Source: Rhizobium sp. R635 (GTDB taxonomy: Bacteria; Pseudomonadota; Alphaproteobacteria; Rhizobiales; Rhizobiaceae). From it: a DNA stretch of 64,000 nt. Within the stretch, counting starts at the first letter, position 1; each line of letters starts with the position of its first letter. Where the stretch lies: contig NZ_LOKX01000035.1 of assembly GCF_002211285.1 (NCBI RefSeq), forward strand, positions 186,001-250,000, given 5' to 3'. The translations under genes and the position numbers were made by a program. The notes beneath the pieces were generated by a model. That model saw only the letters and a program-made list of their open reading frames with translations. It was not told the origin of the DNA and did no database searches. Positions 45,838-53,992 of this stretch are shown piece after piece.

Positions 45838-46665
45838 ATGCCCATCTTCATGGACCGGCACTATCTTGAGGGAACGTCAGCCGCCGAGGTTGCCCAGGCG
45901 CATCGCATGGACCTCGACATTCAGGATAGGTACGGCGTCAAGTTCCTCACCTACTGGTTCGACCAGCGGCGTGGGACTGCCTTTTGTCTCGTCGATGCCC
46001 CGGATATGGAAACGGCGCAATGCGTGCATCGCGAGGCCCATGGCTTCGTCGCCGGCGAGGTCGTCGAGGTGGCGTTATCCGCGGTTGAAGCGTTTCTGGG
46101 ACGCATCCATGACCCCGAGCCTGCGCCCGGACGATCGTCCGCCGAAATGGATTCGGCTCACCGGGCAATCCTTTTTACCGACATCGTCGGATCGACCGAA
46201 ATGACATCGCGCCTGGGCGACCGAATTGCGACGGAAATGGTCAGGGCGCATGATGCCGTGGTGCGTCGATGCCTCAGCCAAAACTCGGGCCGCGAAGTGA
46301 AGCACACCGGCGACGGCATCATGGCAACCTTCGCCGAAACGGTCGCCGCGGTCGAATGCGCGATGGCGATTCAAAAGGAATTCAAGCATTACAATGGCGG
46401 GAATGCCGAGCCCATCCATATCCGCATCGGACTGGATTGCGGTGAGCCGGTCGAGGACAGCAACGACCTCTTCGGCTCGACCGTGCAACTTGCCGCGCGT
46501 CTTTGTGCGGCGGCTTCCAGCGACCAGATTCTCGTCTCGGAGAATGTTTTCAGGGAATACGGCGCCGCCGATCCATTCACTCACGCGACACGCCGGCGGC
46601 TCAAGGGTTTCTCAAAACCCATGCTGGTCTTCCGATGCGACTGGACCAATGCCGGCCCAAACTGA
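45838..46665 (+). CDS. DUF4242 domain fused to a class III adenylate/guanylate cyclase
   Basis: 275 residues. Residues 1-90 form a DUF4242 ferredoxin-like domain (FMDRHYLEGTSAAEVAQAH, CVHREAHGF). Residues 105-270 are a class III cyclase: metal site ILFTDIVGSTE (D115), VKHTGDGIMATF (K155, D159) and HIRIGLDCGEPV. The transition-state asparagine of the usual V-N-x-A-A-R motif is glutamine here (STVQLAARLC, Q217), while the arginine R221 remains. Activity may therefore be altered. GGGAGGAG before the ATG fixes the start. It would make a cyclic nucleotide in the cytoplasm under control of the N-terminal domain. Confidence 0.88.
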   Translation: MPIFMDRHYLEGTSAAEVAQAHRMDLDIQDRYGVKFLTYWFDQRRGTAFCLVDAPDMETAQCVHREAHGFVAGEVVEVALSAVEAFLGRIHDPEPAPGRSSAEMDSAHRAILFTDIVGSTEMTSRLGDRIATEMVRAHDAVVRRCLSQNSGREVKHTGDGIMATFAETVAAVECAMAIQKEFKHYNGGNAEPIHIRIGLDCGEPVEDSNDLFGSTVQLAARLCAAASSDQILVSENVFREYGAADPFTHATRRRLKGFSKPMLVFRCDWTNAGPN

Positions 46666-46767
46666 GATCAGTCGATCTAATGTCCGAGCAAGCATCCGCC
46701 TCTTGCAGATGCCTGTCGCACTTTGCGGCCGAGAACCAGGCGATGACCAGCTTGGCAGACATCGAGA

Positions 46768-46875
46768 CTAAAGCGCGTCGCGATCTTTCAGATCCGCTCC
46801 TCGCGCTTTAGGTCTTTGTTTCTACGCATGTCGTTAACGCAAAACCGTCGCACACTTTTGCGCGACATGCTCTAA
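46768..46875. repeat. Rhizobial intergenic repeat with two hairpins
   Basis: CTAAAGCGCG (46768-46777) pairs with CGCGCTTTAG (46802-46811), and GCATGTCG (46826-46833) pairs with CGACATGC (46863-46870). The intervening GCGATCTTTCAGATCC and the TTTTGCGCGACATGCTCT end are familiar from a repeat found many times in Rhizobium genomes. It lies about 100 bases after the cyclase gene. Confidence 0.7.
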
Positions 46876-46930
46876 AACGCGCCGCAGCGGCGGCGCATAT
46901 TTGCCGTCCGATGGTCGATCCTATATCTGA

Positions 46931-47215
46931 CTAAGCATTGCCGATATTTTGCTCGCTGAATACGCAATCAAATTTGGGACCGCCCTCGAGCACGCCCGAC
47001 ATCTTCAGGAAACGCCGGAAATTCTCGCGCGCGGCGCTGAGCGGAAAACGCCCGCTCGCCGTATCCCTGCATGCCTTCAACAGGGTATCATATGCCAAGC
47101 CCCGCTTGTCCGCCGGCCATTCGTCCAGAACATCGAAGATTTCATCGAGAGATGTGATCTGATCGACGAAATGATTGCGATGAAGAAAAACCGGATCAAA
47201 CCGAGCTTCAGACAT
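46931..47215 (-). CDS. DUF982 family protein
   Basis: 94 residues. The pattern DPVFLHRNHFVDQITSLDEI, FDVLDEWPADKRGLAYDTLL, KACRDTASGRFPLSAARENF and a final FLKMSGVLEGG fits DUF982, though it diverges from the copy at 45083. GGGAGGTTAC before the ATG is a good ribosome site. The upstream region is AT-rich. Function unknown. Confidence 0.78.
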   Translation of the reverse strand: MSEARFDPVFLHRNHFVDQITSLDEIFDVLDEWPADKRGLAYDTLLKACRDTASGRFPLSAARENFRRFLKMSGVLEGGPKFDCVFSEQNIGNA

Positions 47216-47531
47216 AGTAACCTCCCATTTATATTACTTTTATATGCGATAATTCTAATAAAAAACGATCACTCGTTCAAGACAAAATCGGGTTTCTTTT
47301 ATTTTCAAGTATCGTGAAAATACTTCCACAGCGATAGAATAGCTCGATCAGATTATCCTGAAGCAAACTTGATCAGCGGGCTCAGAGGCCGTAGCTGGCA
47401 TCCTCATTGGCCGATCGAGTTCACGAGCGTTCGGATCAAGCGAGAGTGATCAACCAAGCCGCGAGTTTCATGTAGATTTGAAATGGCACAATCGATTGGA
47501 CGAGGGATCAACCTCGCAAGGAGGCGTTCAG
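47216..47531. other. AT-rich divergent intergenic region, no gene
   Basis: 316 bases between the divergent DUF982 and lipoprotein genes. The first 120 bases are the most AT-rich of the window and should hold the DUF982 promoter. No frame, hairpin or repeat was found that could be supported. Confidence 0.6.
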
Positions 47532-47714
47532 ATGAACCGATTTCTCACAGTGTTAGCCGCTGGAGCGCTGATCGGTGCGTCCACGATCACCTCTGCCTGC
47601 ACCTCGACGGCAGGGCCTGATCGCCAGGATTTCCAATATCAGCGTGACACCTCCATAAACCCGGCGTGTGCAGGTGGCTTCCGGCCCAGCAACGCTCGCT
47701 CCTGCAGTTATTAA
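47532..47714 (+). CDS. Small lipoprotein, 60 residues
   Basis: MNRFLTVLAAGALIGASTIT then SAC-TSTAGPD gives a signal peptide with lipobox I-T-S-A-C and lipidated Cys23. The mature part is only about 38 residues, with three further cysteines. AAGGAGGCGTTCAG before the ATG fixes the start. No named family; likely an envelope protein anchored to a membrane. Confidence 0.75.
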   Translation: MNRFLTVLAAGALIGASTITSACTSTAGPDRQDFQYQRDTSINPACAGGFRPSNARSCSY

Positions 47715-47874
47715 CTGAGGTAAATATTCATTCGCGACTCCAGCACCGATAATATTGCGGCCGATTCGCCCAATCTCCGCGTGCACTATTTGAAAGTTGA
47801 GTATGAATCTGCAGCAATGAACCGCTGCTTTCAGTCATTGAAAACTGCAAGACTTCTGCGGCAATCGCTTGGCG

Positions 47875-47899
47875 GGAACTTCAAGCCAGCGCCGCAGTT
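47875..47899 (+). promoter_or_regulatory. Candidate EcfG (general stress) promoter before the 24-residue gene
   Basis: GGAAC at 47875-47879, a 16-base spacer and AGTT at 47896-47899 fit the alphaproteobacterial EcfG consensus GGAAC-N16/17-CGTT with one mismatch. It lies 46 bases before the start codon of the small membrane peptide. Confidence 0.5.
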
Positions 47900-47944
47900 A
47901 GTTATCGAGCCACGGAGGTTCAGTCGAACAGGAGAATAGTTCCC

Positions 47945-48019
47945 ATGAATAATTTGATCTGGCTTGTCGGTGCTGTCGTTATCGTGCTCGCGATTTTGAG
48001 TTTCTTCGGCTTTCGCTGA
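47945..48019 (+). CDS. Single-span membrane micropeptide, 24 residues
   Basis: The complete frame is MNNLIWLVGAVVIVLAILSF followed by FGFR and a stop. It is almost entirely one hydrophobic helix with a basic end, as in other small regulatory membrane peptides. CAGGAGAATAGTTCCC precedes the ATG, with the AGGAG about 10 bases away. It is too short for routine gene callers; I recall near-identical peptides in other rhizobia but cannot check it here. Confidence 0.6.
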   Translation: MNNLIWLVGAVVIVLAILSFFGFR

Positions 48020-48171
48020 GTGCAGACGTCGCCGACGTCATCATGGCGGTATAACCACGCCTCTCTCCGGGGAGCCGGGGATTTCGAAAGCGTGCGGGTC
48101 ATGCAGCGTTACTAAGTTGGGTAATACCGGCTCAGCCGCGACGCAGGTTGTTCAAGTGAGCAGCCGCTCAC

Positions 48172-48196
48172 GGAACGATCATCTCGGGATCTGGTT
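48172..48196 (+). promoter_or_regulatory. Candidate EcfG promoter before the 75-residue membrane protein gene
   Basis: GGAAC at 48172-48176, 16 bases, then GGTT at 48193-48196, close to GGAAC-N16/17-CGTT. The start codon of the next gene is 34 bases downstream. Confidence 0.4.
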
Positions 48197-48229
48197 TTAC
48201 CCACATCCCTCTCGTTAGCGGAGGCCATC

Positions 48230-48457
48230 ATGTGGGCAATCCTGATCGGTGCCGCTCTCATAATCGGCGGACTTCTCTTTCTCTTTTCGTCGGCGCTCGG
48301 TCGAAGACCGAGTCATCCGCATCAAATGCCGCAAGGCGGAAGCACGCTGGAACCACGGCGCCAAGGCCTTAGGTTCCTCGGGATATCCCAGAATTGGCCA
48401 GCTCTGGCTGTTATCGCGGTCGGCGCGCTTCTGTTGGCTTTTGGGGGATATTCATGA
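48230..48457 (+). CDS. Small two-helix membrane protein, 75 residues
   Basis: Hydrophobic helices at about 2-24 (WAILIGAALIIGGLLFLFSS) and 55-73 (WPALAVIAVGALLLAFGG) flank a basic loop. GCGGAGGCCATC before the ATG is a good ribosome site. No family is recognised. It and the 24-residue peptide form a cluster of tiny envelope genes. Confidence 0.65.
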   Translation: MWAILIGAALIIGGLLFLFSSALGRRPSHPHQMPQGGSTLEPRRQGLRFLGISQNWPALAVIAVGALLLAFGGYS

Positions 48458-48536
48458 GATCCGACAGCGCTTGACCGCGGCGAAACGTTCCCTCGACATC
48501 ATCCGGAAAATGAATTTCACACTCTGCGGTCGATGA

Positions 48537-48612
48537 TGGTGAGAGCGTCGGGGTTCGAACCCGAGACCTACTGATTAAAAGTCAGTTGCTCTACCGGCTG
48601 AGCTACGCTCTC
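48537..48612 (-). tRNA. tRNA-Lys (anticodon UUU), CCA encoded
   Basis: The minus strand reads GAGAGCGTAGCTCAGCCGGT onward to a T arm GGGTTCGAACCCC and acceptor CGCTCTC-A-CCA, 76 bases. The seven-base acceptor stem pairs perfectly. The anticodon loop is CTTTTAA with anticodon UUU. D, anticodon and T stems all close. Confidence 0.97.
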
Positions 48613-48819
48613 CCTCTCCGCGGGTGAGACACCCCGGCTGGAAGTGGGCGGAACATAGGCAGGCGACCCATTGCGGTCAACCGAAAAATTCGGCTTTTTT
48701 CGGCGTTCGGCACATTTCTGCCGAGCGCAACGAACATTTCCTGCGCGCGCAAAAAGGTGATTGGCAATCAGGGGCCTGCAAAGCTAGGACATCACGCAGA
48801 TTGCAGCCGGAGAGAATGC

Positions 48820-49569
48820 GTGTCGATTGCCGATATTTCCCTGTGGAGCGCACTGATCGCCGGGGCGCTTTCCTTTCTTTCGCCCTGCGTGCTTCCCCTC
48901 GTCCCGCCCTATCTCTGCTACATGGCGGGCATTTCAGTCGAGCAGTTCCGCGGCGGCTCCGCGGTTGCGGTGGCGCCGGACGTCAGGCGCGGTGTCCTCT
49001 TATCCGCGCTGCTCTTCACGCTCGGCTTTGCCACCGTCTTCGTGGCGCTCGGGGCCGGCGCCTCCAGCATCGGCATGGCGCTTCGCCAGCATCTCGATCT
49101 GCTCTCCAAGCTCGGCGGGCTGATCATCATCGTCATGGGGTTGAATTTCCTTGGCCTGTTCCGAATCGGGCTGCTCGCCCGCGAAGCCCGCTTCCAGGGC
49201 GGCGGCAAGCCGGCGACGCTGACGGGTGCCTATGTCATGGGCCTTGCCTTCGCCTTCGGCTGGACGCCCTGCATCGGCCCGGTGCTCGGCGCGATCCTCG
49301 GCGTCGCCGCCTCGCGCGAGACGGTCGGCTCCGGCGCCGGGCTGCTCGCCGTCTATTCGCTCGGCCTTGCCATCCCCTTCTGGATCGCCGCCGGCTTTTC
49401 CGGCGCCTTCATGCGCTTCCTGTCGCGCTTCCGCCGCCATCTCGGCACGGTGGAGAAGATCATGGGCGTTTTCCTCATCCTGACCGGCCTCGCCTTCCTG
49501 TTCGGCTGGGTCAGCGATGTGGCGATCTGGTTCCAGCAGACCTTTCCCATCCTGATGCAAATCGGCTAA
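48820..49569 (+). CDS. ccdA: CcdA, cytochrome c biogenesis thiol-disulfide transporter
   Basis: 249 residues from a GTG at 48820, preceded by GGAGAGAATGC. Six hydrophobic segments; the two redox cysteines are in LSPCVLPLVPPYLCYMAG and GWTPCIGPVLG. CcdA carries reducing equivalents from cytoplasmic thioredoxin across the inner membrane for cytochrome c maturation and periplasmic disulfide reduction. An ATG 21 codons earlier has no ribosome site. Confidence 0.93.
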   Translation: MSIADISLWSALIAGALSFLSPCVLPLVPPYLCYMAGISVEQFRGGSAVAVAPDVRRGVLLSALLFTLGFATVFVALGAGASSIGMALRQHLDLLSKLGGLIIIVMGLNFLGLFRIGLLAREARFQGGGKPATLTGAYVMGLAFAFGWTPCIGPVLGAILGVAASRETVGSGAGLLAVYSLGLAIPFWIAAGFSGAFMRFLSRFRRHLGTVEKIMGVFLILTGLAFLFGWVSDVAIWFQQTFPILMQIG

Positions 49570-49610
49570 GCAGTTCTCACCGCTTAACAAATGCCCAACT
49601 GGAAGATCCC

Positions 49611-50573
49611 TTGGCCGATATCGTCAGTCTGCTATTGCCGTTCTTCGGCCTGATTCTGATCGGTTATACCGCCGCCAAGACGACGAAGCAGCCGGCCGAA
49701 GCGCTCGGCTGGCTGAACACCTTCATCATCTATGCCGCCCTGCCCGCTCTGTTCTTCAAGCTCGTCTCACGCACGCCGATCGAGCAACTGACGCGCGTCG
49801 ATTTCATCGTCACCGATATTGCGGCGACCTATGCGGTCTTCATCCTGCTTTTCGTCATCGGCCGCGTGCTGCGCGGCAATACGCTCGCCGATTGCACCAT
49901 TCAGTCCTTTGCCGGCGCATACGGCAATATCGGCTATATGGGGCCTGGTCTGGCGCTCCTGGCGCTCGGCGAAGGAGCAGCCGTGCCGGTGGCGCTGATC
50001 GTCTGCTTCGAAAACGCCCTGCATTTCATCGTGGCGCCGGCGCTGATGGCAGCAGCCGGCGACGACAAGCGGTCGGCCGGCCGGCTTGCCGCCGATATCG
50101 CTGGGAAGGTCGCGCTTCATCCCTTCATCCTGTCGACGGCGGCAGGCTTTACCGTCGCCGCTTTGCATATCGATCAACCGCCGGCGTTTCAGCGTCTCGT
50201 CGATTATCTCGCCCAGGCGGCGGCTCCCTGCGCCCTCTTCGCTATGGGCGTGACGCTGGCGCTCAGGCCGCTGAAGCGAATCCCGGCGGAAATCTCATAT
50301 ATCGTGCCGGCAAAGCTCATCCTGCATCCCATCGTCGTCTTCATCGCGCTGACGGCGGTGGGCGGTTTCGAGCCGGTATGGATCTATGCCGCCGTGCTGC
50401 TCGCCTCGCTGCCGACGGCGACCAATGTCTTCGTCATCGGCCAGCAATACGGCGTATGGCAGGAGCGCGCCTCGGCGACGATCCTGATCACGACGGTATT
50501 TTCCGTGGTGAGCGTTTCGCTCTGGCTGATCGTGATCCGCTCAGGCCTTCTTCCGCTTCAGCTTTTCCCGTAA
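49611..50573 (+). CDS. AEC family (auxin efflux carrier-like) transporter
   Basis: 320 residues and about ten membrane helices. LLPFFGLILIGYTAAKTTKQ at the N-terminus, SFAGAYGNIGYMGPGLALLA near residue 100 and CALFAMGVTLALRPL near 205 match the AEC/MdcF group of small carboxylate or malonate-type carriers. The likely start is TTG at 49611 with GGAAGA upstream; no in-frame ATG fits. The gene follows ccdA by 41 bases and its last 33 bases overlap the convergent monooxygenase gene. Confidence 0.87.
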   Translation: MADIVSLLLPFFGLILIGYTAAKTTKQPAEALGWLNTFIIYAALPALFFKLVSRTPIEQLTRVDFIVTDIAATYAVFILLFVIGRVLRGNTLADCTIQSFAGAYGNIGYMGPGLALLALGEGAAVPVALIVCFENALHFIVAPALMAAAGDDKRSAGRLAADIAGKVALHPFILSTAAGFTVAALHIDQPPAFQRLVDYLAQAAAPCALFAMGVTLALRPLKRIPAEISYIVPAKLILHPIVVFIALTAVGGFEPVWIYAAVLLASLPTATNVFVIGQQYGVWQERASATILITTVFSVVSVSLWLIVIRSGLLPLQLFP

Positions 50574-51752
50574 GGAATCGGGAATATCACGGAAGCCACG
50601 GCCCGGCTCGATGCCCTCGCGCATGACGATGTTGCGCAGGGGCGGAATGGCCGACAGGATATGCAGGCCGGCAGCGCGCAGCATCTGCACGGGCAGGAAA
50701 TCCGAAAGCAGCGAGCGGTTGAGAAGATCGACGCTCGCCGTGCGCGTCATGATATCGGCGCGGCGCCTGCGATCGAAGCTGTCACCGGCATCAGCCGGCA
50801 CCGGCAATTCGGCCCTGTCGCAAAGGATCTCGGCAAGCGTCATGATATCGCGAAGGCTGAGATTCAGGCCCTGCGCCCCGATCGGCGGGAAGACATGGGC
50901 TGCCTCGCCGATCAGCGCAATGCGCCCCTTGCCGAAGCGATGCGCCATCATGCCGGAGAGCGGCCAGACCTGGACGCCTTCTTCGACGTCAACCTTGCCG
51001 AGTATGGATTGCATGCGCGCCTCGACGAGAGAGCCGAGTTCGGCCAACGGCAATTCCCTGCGGCTTGCCGCCTCAGCGGGATCCTGGACCCAGACGAGGC
51101 TGGAGCGGTTTCCGGGCAGCGGCACTTGGGTGAAAGGGCCGTGTTTGGTGTGGAATTCCGTCGAGATGTTCTGGTGCGGCAGCGAATGGGCGAAATTCAG
51201 CACCATGGCCGACTGCGGATAAGACCATTTGCGGGTGTCGATTGCCGCCGTCTCCCGCAGCTTCGAGCCGCGGCCATCGGCGCCGACGGCAAAATCGGCA
51301 GAAAGCGTCTCGCCGCCGGCGAGCGTGATCAAAACCGCCTCAGCCGATATCTGGATCGATTCGGCCATATCGGTGAATCGGGTGATATCGCCCTCGCCGG
51401 CCGCCGCTTCTTCAAGCACATCGGCCAACGCTTCGTTGGGGAAATTGTAGCCGAAGGCATCGAGGCCGACCTCGGGTGCGCGGAAGGTGGTCGTCGGAGC
51501 GCGCAGCAACCGGTCGGTGCCATCGACGATGCGCATGCTGGTGAGAGGAGCCGCCGCCGGGCGCAGCTTTTCCCAGAGGCTCAGCCGATCGAGGAAGCGG
51601 ATCGATTGATCCATCAGCGCCGTAGTGCGCCGATCCTCTCTCGCAGCAACGGGCGCGATGAGCGCCACGTTGCGGCCGCCACGCGCAAGCGCAATCGCGG
51701 CGATCATGCCGGCAAGACCGCCACCGATCACCGCCACTTCGAATGTCTTCAT
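50541..51752 (-). CDS. UbiH/UbiF/VisC-family FAD-dependent monooxygenase
   Basis: 403 residues. FAD motif VAVIGGGLAGMIAAIALARG at residues 6-25, the second flavin motif AVGADGRGSKLRE near 160, and GEAAHVFPPIGAQGLNLSLRD near 285, the hallmark of ubiquinone-biosynthesis hydroxylases. It probably hydroxylates a ubiquinone precursor ring, but the ring position cannot be told. The start MKTFEVAV was chosen over a 23-residue extension. The next gene upstream in this direction is the DUF934 gene, 38 bases away. Confidence 0.9.
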   Translation of the reverse strand: MKTFEVAVIGGGLAGMIAAIALARGGRNVALIAPVAAREDRRTTALMDQSIRFLDRLSLWEKLRPAAAPLTSMRIVDGTDRLLRAPTTTFRAPEVGLDAFGYNFPNEALADVLEEAAAGEGDITRFTDMAESIQISAEAVLITLAGGETLSADFAVGADGRGSKLRETAAIDTRKWSYPQSAMVLNFAHSLPHQNISTEFHTKHGPFTQVPLPGNRSSLVWVQDPAEAASRRELPLAELGSLVEARMQSILGKVDVEEGVQVWPLSGMMAHRFGKGRIALIGEAAHVFPPIGAQGLNLSLRDIMTLAEILCDRAELPVPADAGDSFDRRRRADIMTRTASVDLLNRSLLSDFLPVQMLRAAGLHILSAIPPLRNIVMREGIEPGRGFRDIPDSLREKLKRKKA

Positions 51753-51790
51753 GCTATTATTCCGCCATCGTAAAAAGGCGGATCGGTCGC

Positions 51791-52303
51791 TTATGCGGCC
51801 GGCTTCGCCTGACGGCGCCAACTATAGCCCTTGCCGGCTTCGGCGTCACGCACCGCCGGCTGATAATGATGCGGAATCGCCGGAAGACGGTTTTCCGCGA
51901 GCCGCTTCAGCGCCGTGGCATTGGTCACCGAAAAGCTGTCGATGCCGACGCGCAGCATCAGCGGCACCTGATCGATCAGCACGTCGCCGACGGCGCGCAG
52001 CTCGTTGGTGTAACCCAAGCGCTGGCGCAGCAGCGAGGCATGGCTGAAGGCGCGGCCGTCGTTGAATGCCGGAAAGGCAACGGCAACGATTGCGAGGCGA
52101 TCGAGGTAAGGTTCAAGCCGGCGCACGTCGTCGGCCGGCTTGATCAGAACACCGAGGCCGACATCGTTGCTTTCATCTGCCTTGGCGATCAGTTCGTCGA
52201 GACCGAGCAGCGGCTTCTGTTCGCCGGTCGCCTTCACCTCGTCTGTTTCGATCACCCAGGGATCGTTTTCGACAAAACCGGTTTCTCTCCAGATCTTCGT
52301 CAT
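51791..52303 (-). CDS. DUF934 family protein of the sulfite reduction operon
   Basis: 170 residues. ALADESNDVGLGVLIKPADD-like stretches (AKADESNDVGLGVLIKPADD), FPAFNDGRAFSHASLLRQRL and LRAVGDVLIDQVPLMLRVGI are diagnostic of DUF934. The family always sits beside sulfite reductase genes in proteobacteria and is presumed to assist the enzyme. AAGGAGGGGATG precedes the second of two ATG codons (52303), which suits the spacing. It starts 10 bases after the cysI stop. Confidence 0.9.
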   Translation of the reverse strand: MTKIWRETGFVENDPWVIETDEVKATGEQKPLLGLDELIAKADESNDVGLGVLIKPADDVRRLEPYLDRLAIVAVAFPAFNDGRAFSHASLLRQRLGYTNELRAVGDVLIDQVPLMLRVGIDSFSVTNATALKRLAENRLPAIPHHYQPAVRDAEAGKGYSWRRQAKPAA

Positions 52304-52313
52304 CATCCCCTCC

Positions 52314-53984
52314 TTATGCCGCTTCCGCAGCCGAGCCGTAGAGCGCGGCCTTGAAAGGCTGCGGCCCGACGCGGCGATAGGCGGCGAGGAAGGTTTCGGA
52401 TTGATCAAGACGCAGGCCGAGATAGGTATCGACGATCGTCTCGATCGCGTCCGTCACCCGGTCCGGCTCGAAGCCGCGGCCGATGATCTCGCCGATCGAG
52501 GTATGTTCGTCGCCGGAACCGCCAAGCGTGATCTGATAGAGTTCGGCACCCTTCTTCTCCACACCGAGCAGGCCGATATGGCCGACATGGTGATGGCCGC
52601 AGGCGTTGATGCAGCCGGAGATCTTGATCTTCAGCTCGCCGATCTCGGCCTGACGTTCGGGACTGCCGAAGCGGCGGGAGATTTCCTGCGCGACCGGAAT
52701 GGAGCGCGCATTGGCGAGCGCGCAGTAGTCCAGCCCCGGACAGGCAATGATATCGGTGATCAGGCCGGCATTGGCTTCCGCCAGATCGATGGCGACGAGG
52801 CCGCGATAGACCGCTTCGAGATCGGCCAGCGCCACATGCGGCAGGATCAGGTTCTGCTCGTGGCTGACGCGGATTTCATCGAAGGCATATTCTTCGGCGA
52901 GATCGGCGATCGCATCCATCTGCGCGTCTGTGGCATCGCCCGGAATGCCGCCGATCGGCTTCAGCGAGATGGTCACCATGCCGTAATCGGGGTTCTTGTG
53001 CGGCTGGACGTTCTGCTGGACCCAGCGGGCGAATCCGGCATCGGCCTTCTTCCAGCGGGCGAGATTTTCCCAGCCTTCGGCGCGCTCGGGCAGAGCCGGG
53101 GGTGCGAAATAGGCGGCGATCGCCTCGACATCCTGTTCCGGCAGCTTGAGCTCGGTATCCTTCAGCGCAGCGAATTCGGCTTCCACCTGGCGCGTCAGCT
53201 CCTCGGTGCCGGTTTCGTGCACGAGGATCTTGATGCGCGCCTTGTACTTGTTGTCGCGACGGCCGTGCAGATTGTACACGCGCACGATTGCCGTGGTGTA
53301 GGAGAGCAGATCCTCCTCGGGCAGGAAGTCACGGATCAGCTTGGCGATCATCGGCGTGCGGCCCTGGCCACCGCCGACATAGACGGCAAAGCCGATTTCG
53401 CCCTTGTCGTTCTTCTTCAGGTGCAGGCCGATATCATGGACTTGGATCGCGGCGCGGTCGCGGTCGGCGCCGGTGACGGCGATCTTGAACTTGCGCGGCA
53501 GGAAGGAGAACTCCGGGTGAACCGACGACCACTGGCGCAGGATTTCCGCATAGGGCCTGGGATCGGCGATCTCATCGGCGGCAGCGCCGGCGAAGTGATC
53601 GGCAGTCACGTTTCTGATGCAGTTGCCCGAGGTCTGCAGGGCATGCATCTCGACGCTTGCGAGGTCGGCCAGCGCATCGGGGATTTCCGACAGCTTCGGC
53701 CAGTTGAACTGCAGGTTCTGGCGCGTGGTGAAGTGGCCGTAACCGCGGTCATAGGTGCGGGCGATATGGGCGAGCATGCGCATCTGGCGCGCGCTCAGCG
53801 TGCCGTAGGGAATGGCGATGCGCAGCATATAGGCATGGAGCTGCAGGTAGACGCCGTTCATCAGGCGCAGCGGCTTGAACGCATCCTCGGCGAGCTCGCC
53901 GGCAAGGCGACGCTGAACCTGGTCGCGAAACTGCTCGACGCGCTCGGTGACAAAGGCATGGTCAAATTCGTCGTAACGGTACAT
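52314..53984 (-). CDS. cysI: Sulfite (or nitrite/sulfite) reductase hemoprotein
   Basis: 556 residues. Siroheme and 4Fe-4S ligands are present as ACPGLDYCALA (about 410) and SGCINACGHHHVGHIG (about 453). The substrate-side HFTTRQNLQFNWP near residue 84 and ASVEMHALQTSGNCIRNVT near 109 are conserved. It reduces sulfite to sulfide for cysteine synthesis. The flavoprotein partner CysJ is not encoded nearby, so electrons probably come from ferredoxin; fpr in this window is a candidate source. Confidence 0.92.
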   Translation of the reverse strand: MYRYDEFDHAFVTERVEQFRDQVQRRLAGELAEDAFKPLRLMNGVYLQLHAYMLRIAIPYGTLSARQMRMLAHIARTYDRGYGHFTTRQNLQFNWPKLSEIPDALADLASVEMHALQTSGNCIRNVTADHFAGAAADEIADPRPYAEILRQWSSVHPEFSFLPRKFKIAVTGADRDRAAIQVHDIGLHLKKNDKGEIGFAVYVGGGQGRTPMIAKLIRDFLPEEDLLSYTTAIVRVYNLHGRRDNKYKARIKILVHETGTEELTRQVEAEFAALKDTELKLPEQDVEAIAAYFAPPALPERAEGWENLARWKKADAGFARWVQQNVQPHKNPDYGMVTISLKPIGGIPGDATDAQMDAIADLAEEYAFDEIRVSHEQNLILPHVALADLEAVYRGLVAIDLAEANAGLITDIIACPGLDYCALANARSIPVAQEISRRFGSPERQAEIGELKIKISGCINACGHHHVGHIGLLGVEKKGAELYQITLGGSGDEHTSIGEIIGRGFEPDRVTDAIETIVDTYLGLRLDQSETFLAAYRRVGPQPFKAALYGSAAEAA

Positions 53985-53992
53985 CGTCTTCC

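Noticed and set aside
43916-48612. Genomic island next to tRNA-Lys
   Set aside because: The region is gene-poor and rich in small unknown genes, but there is no integrase, transposase, or duplicated tRNA end; the families present (DUF982, DUF2938) are usual chromosomal genes in rhizobia.
48624-49610. Long N-terminal extension of the AEC carrier frame through ccdA
   Set aside because: The first 330 residues are arginine-rich translation of ccdA in another frame; the carrier domain begins exactly at the TTG with a ribosome site at 49611.
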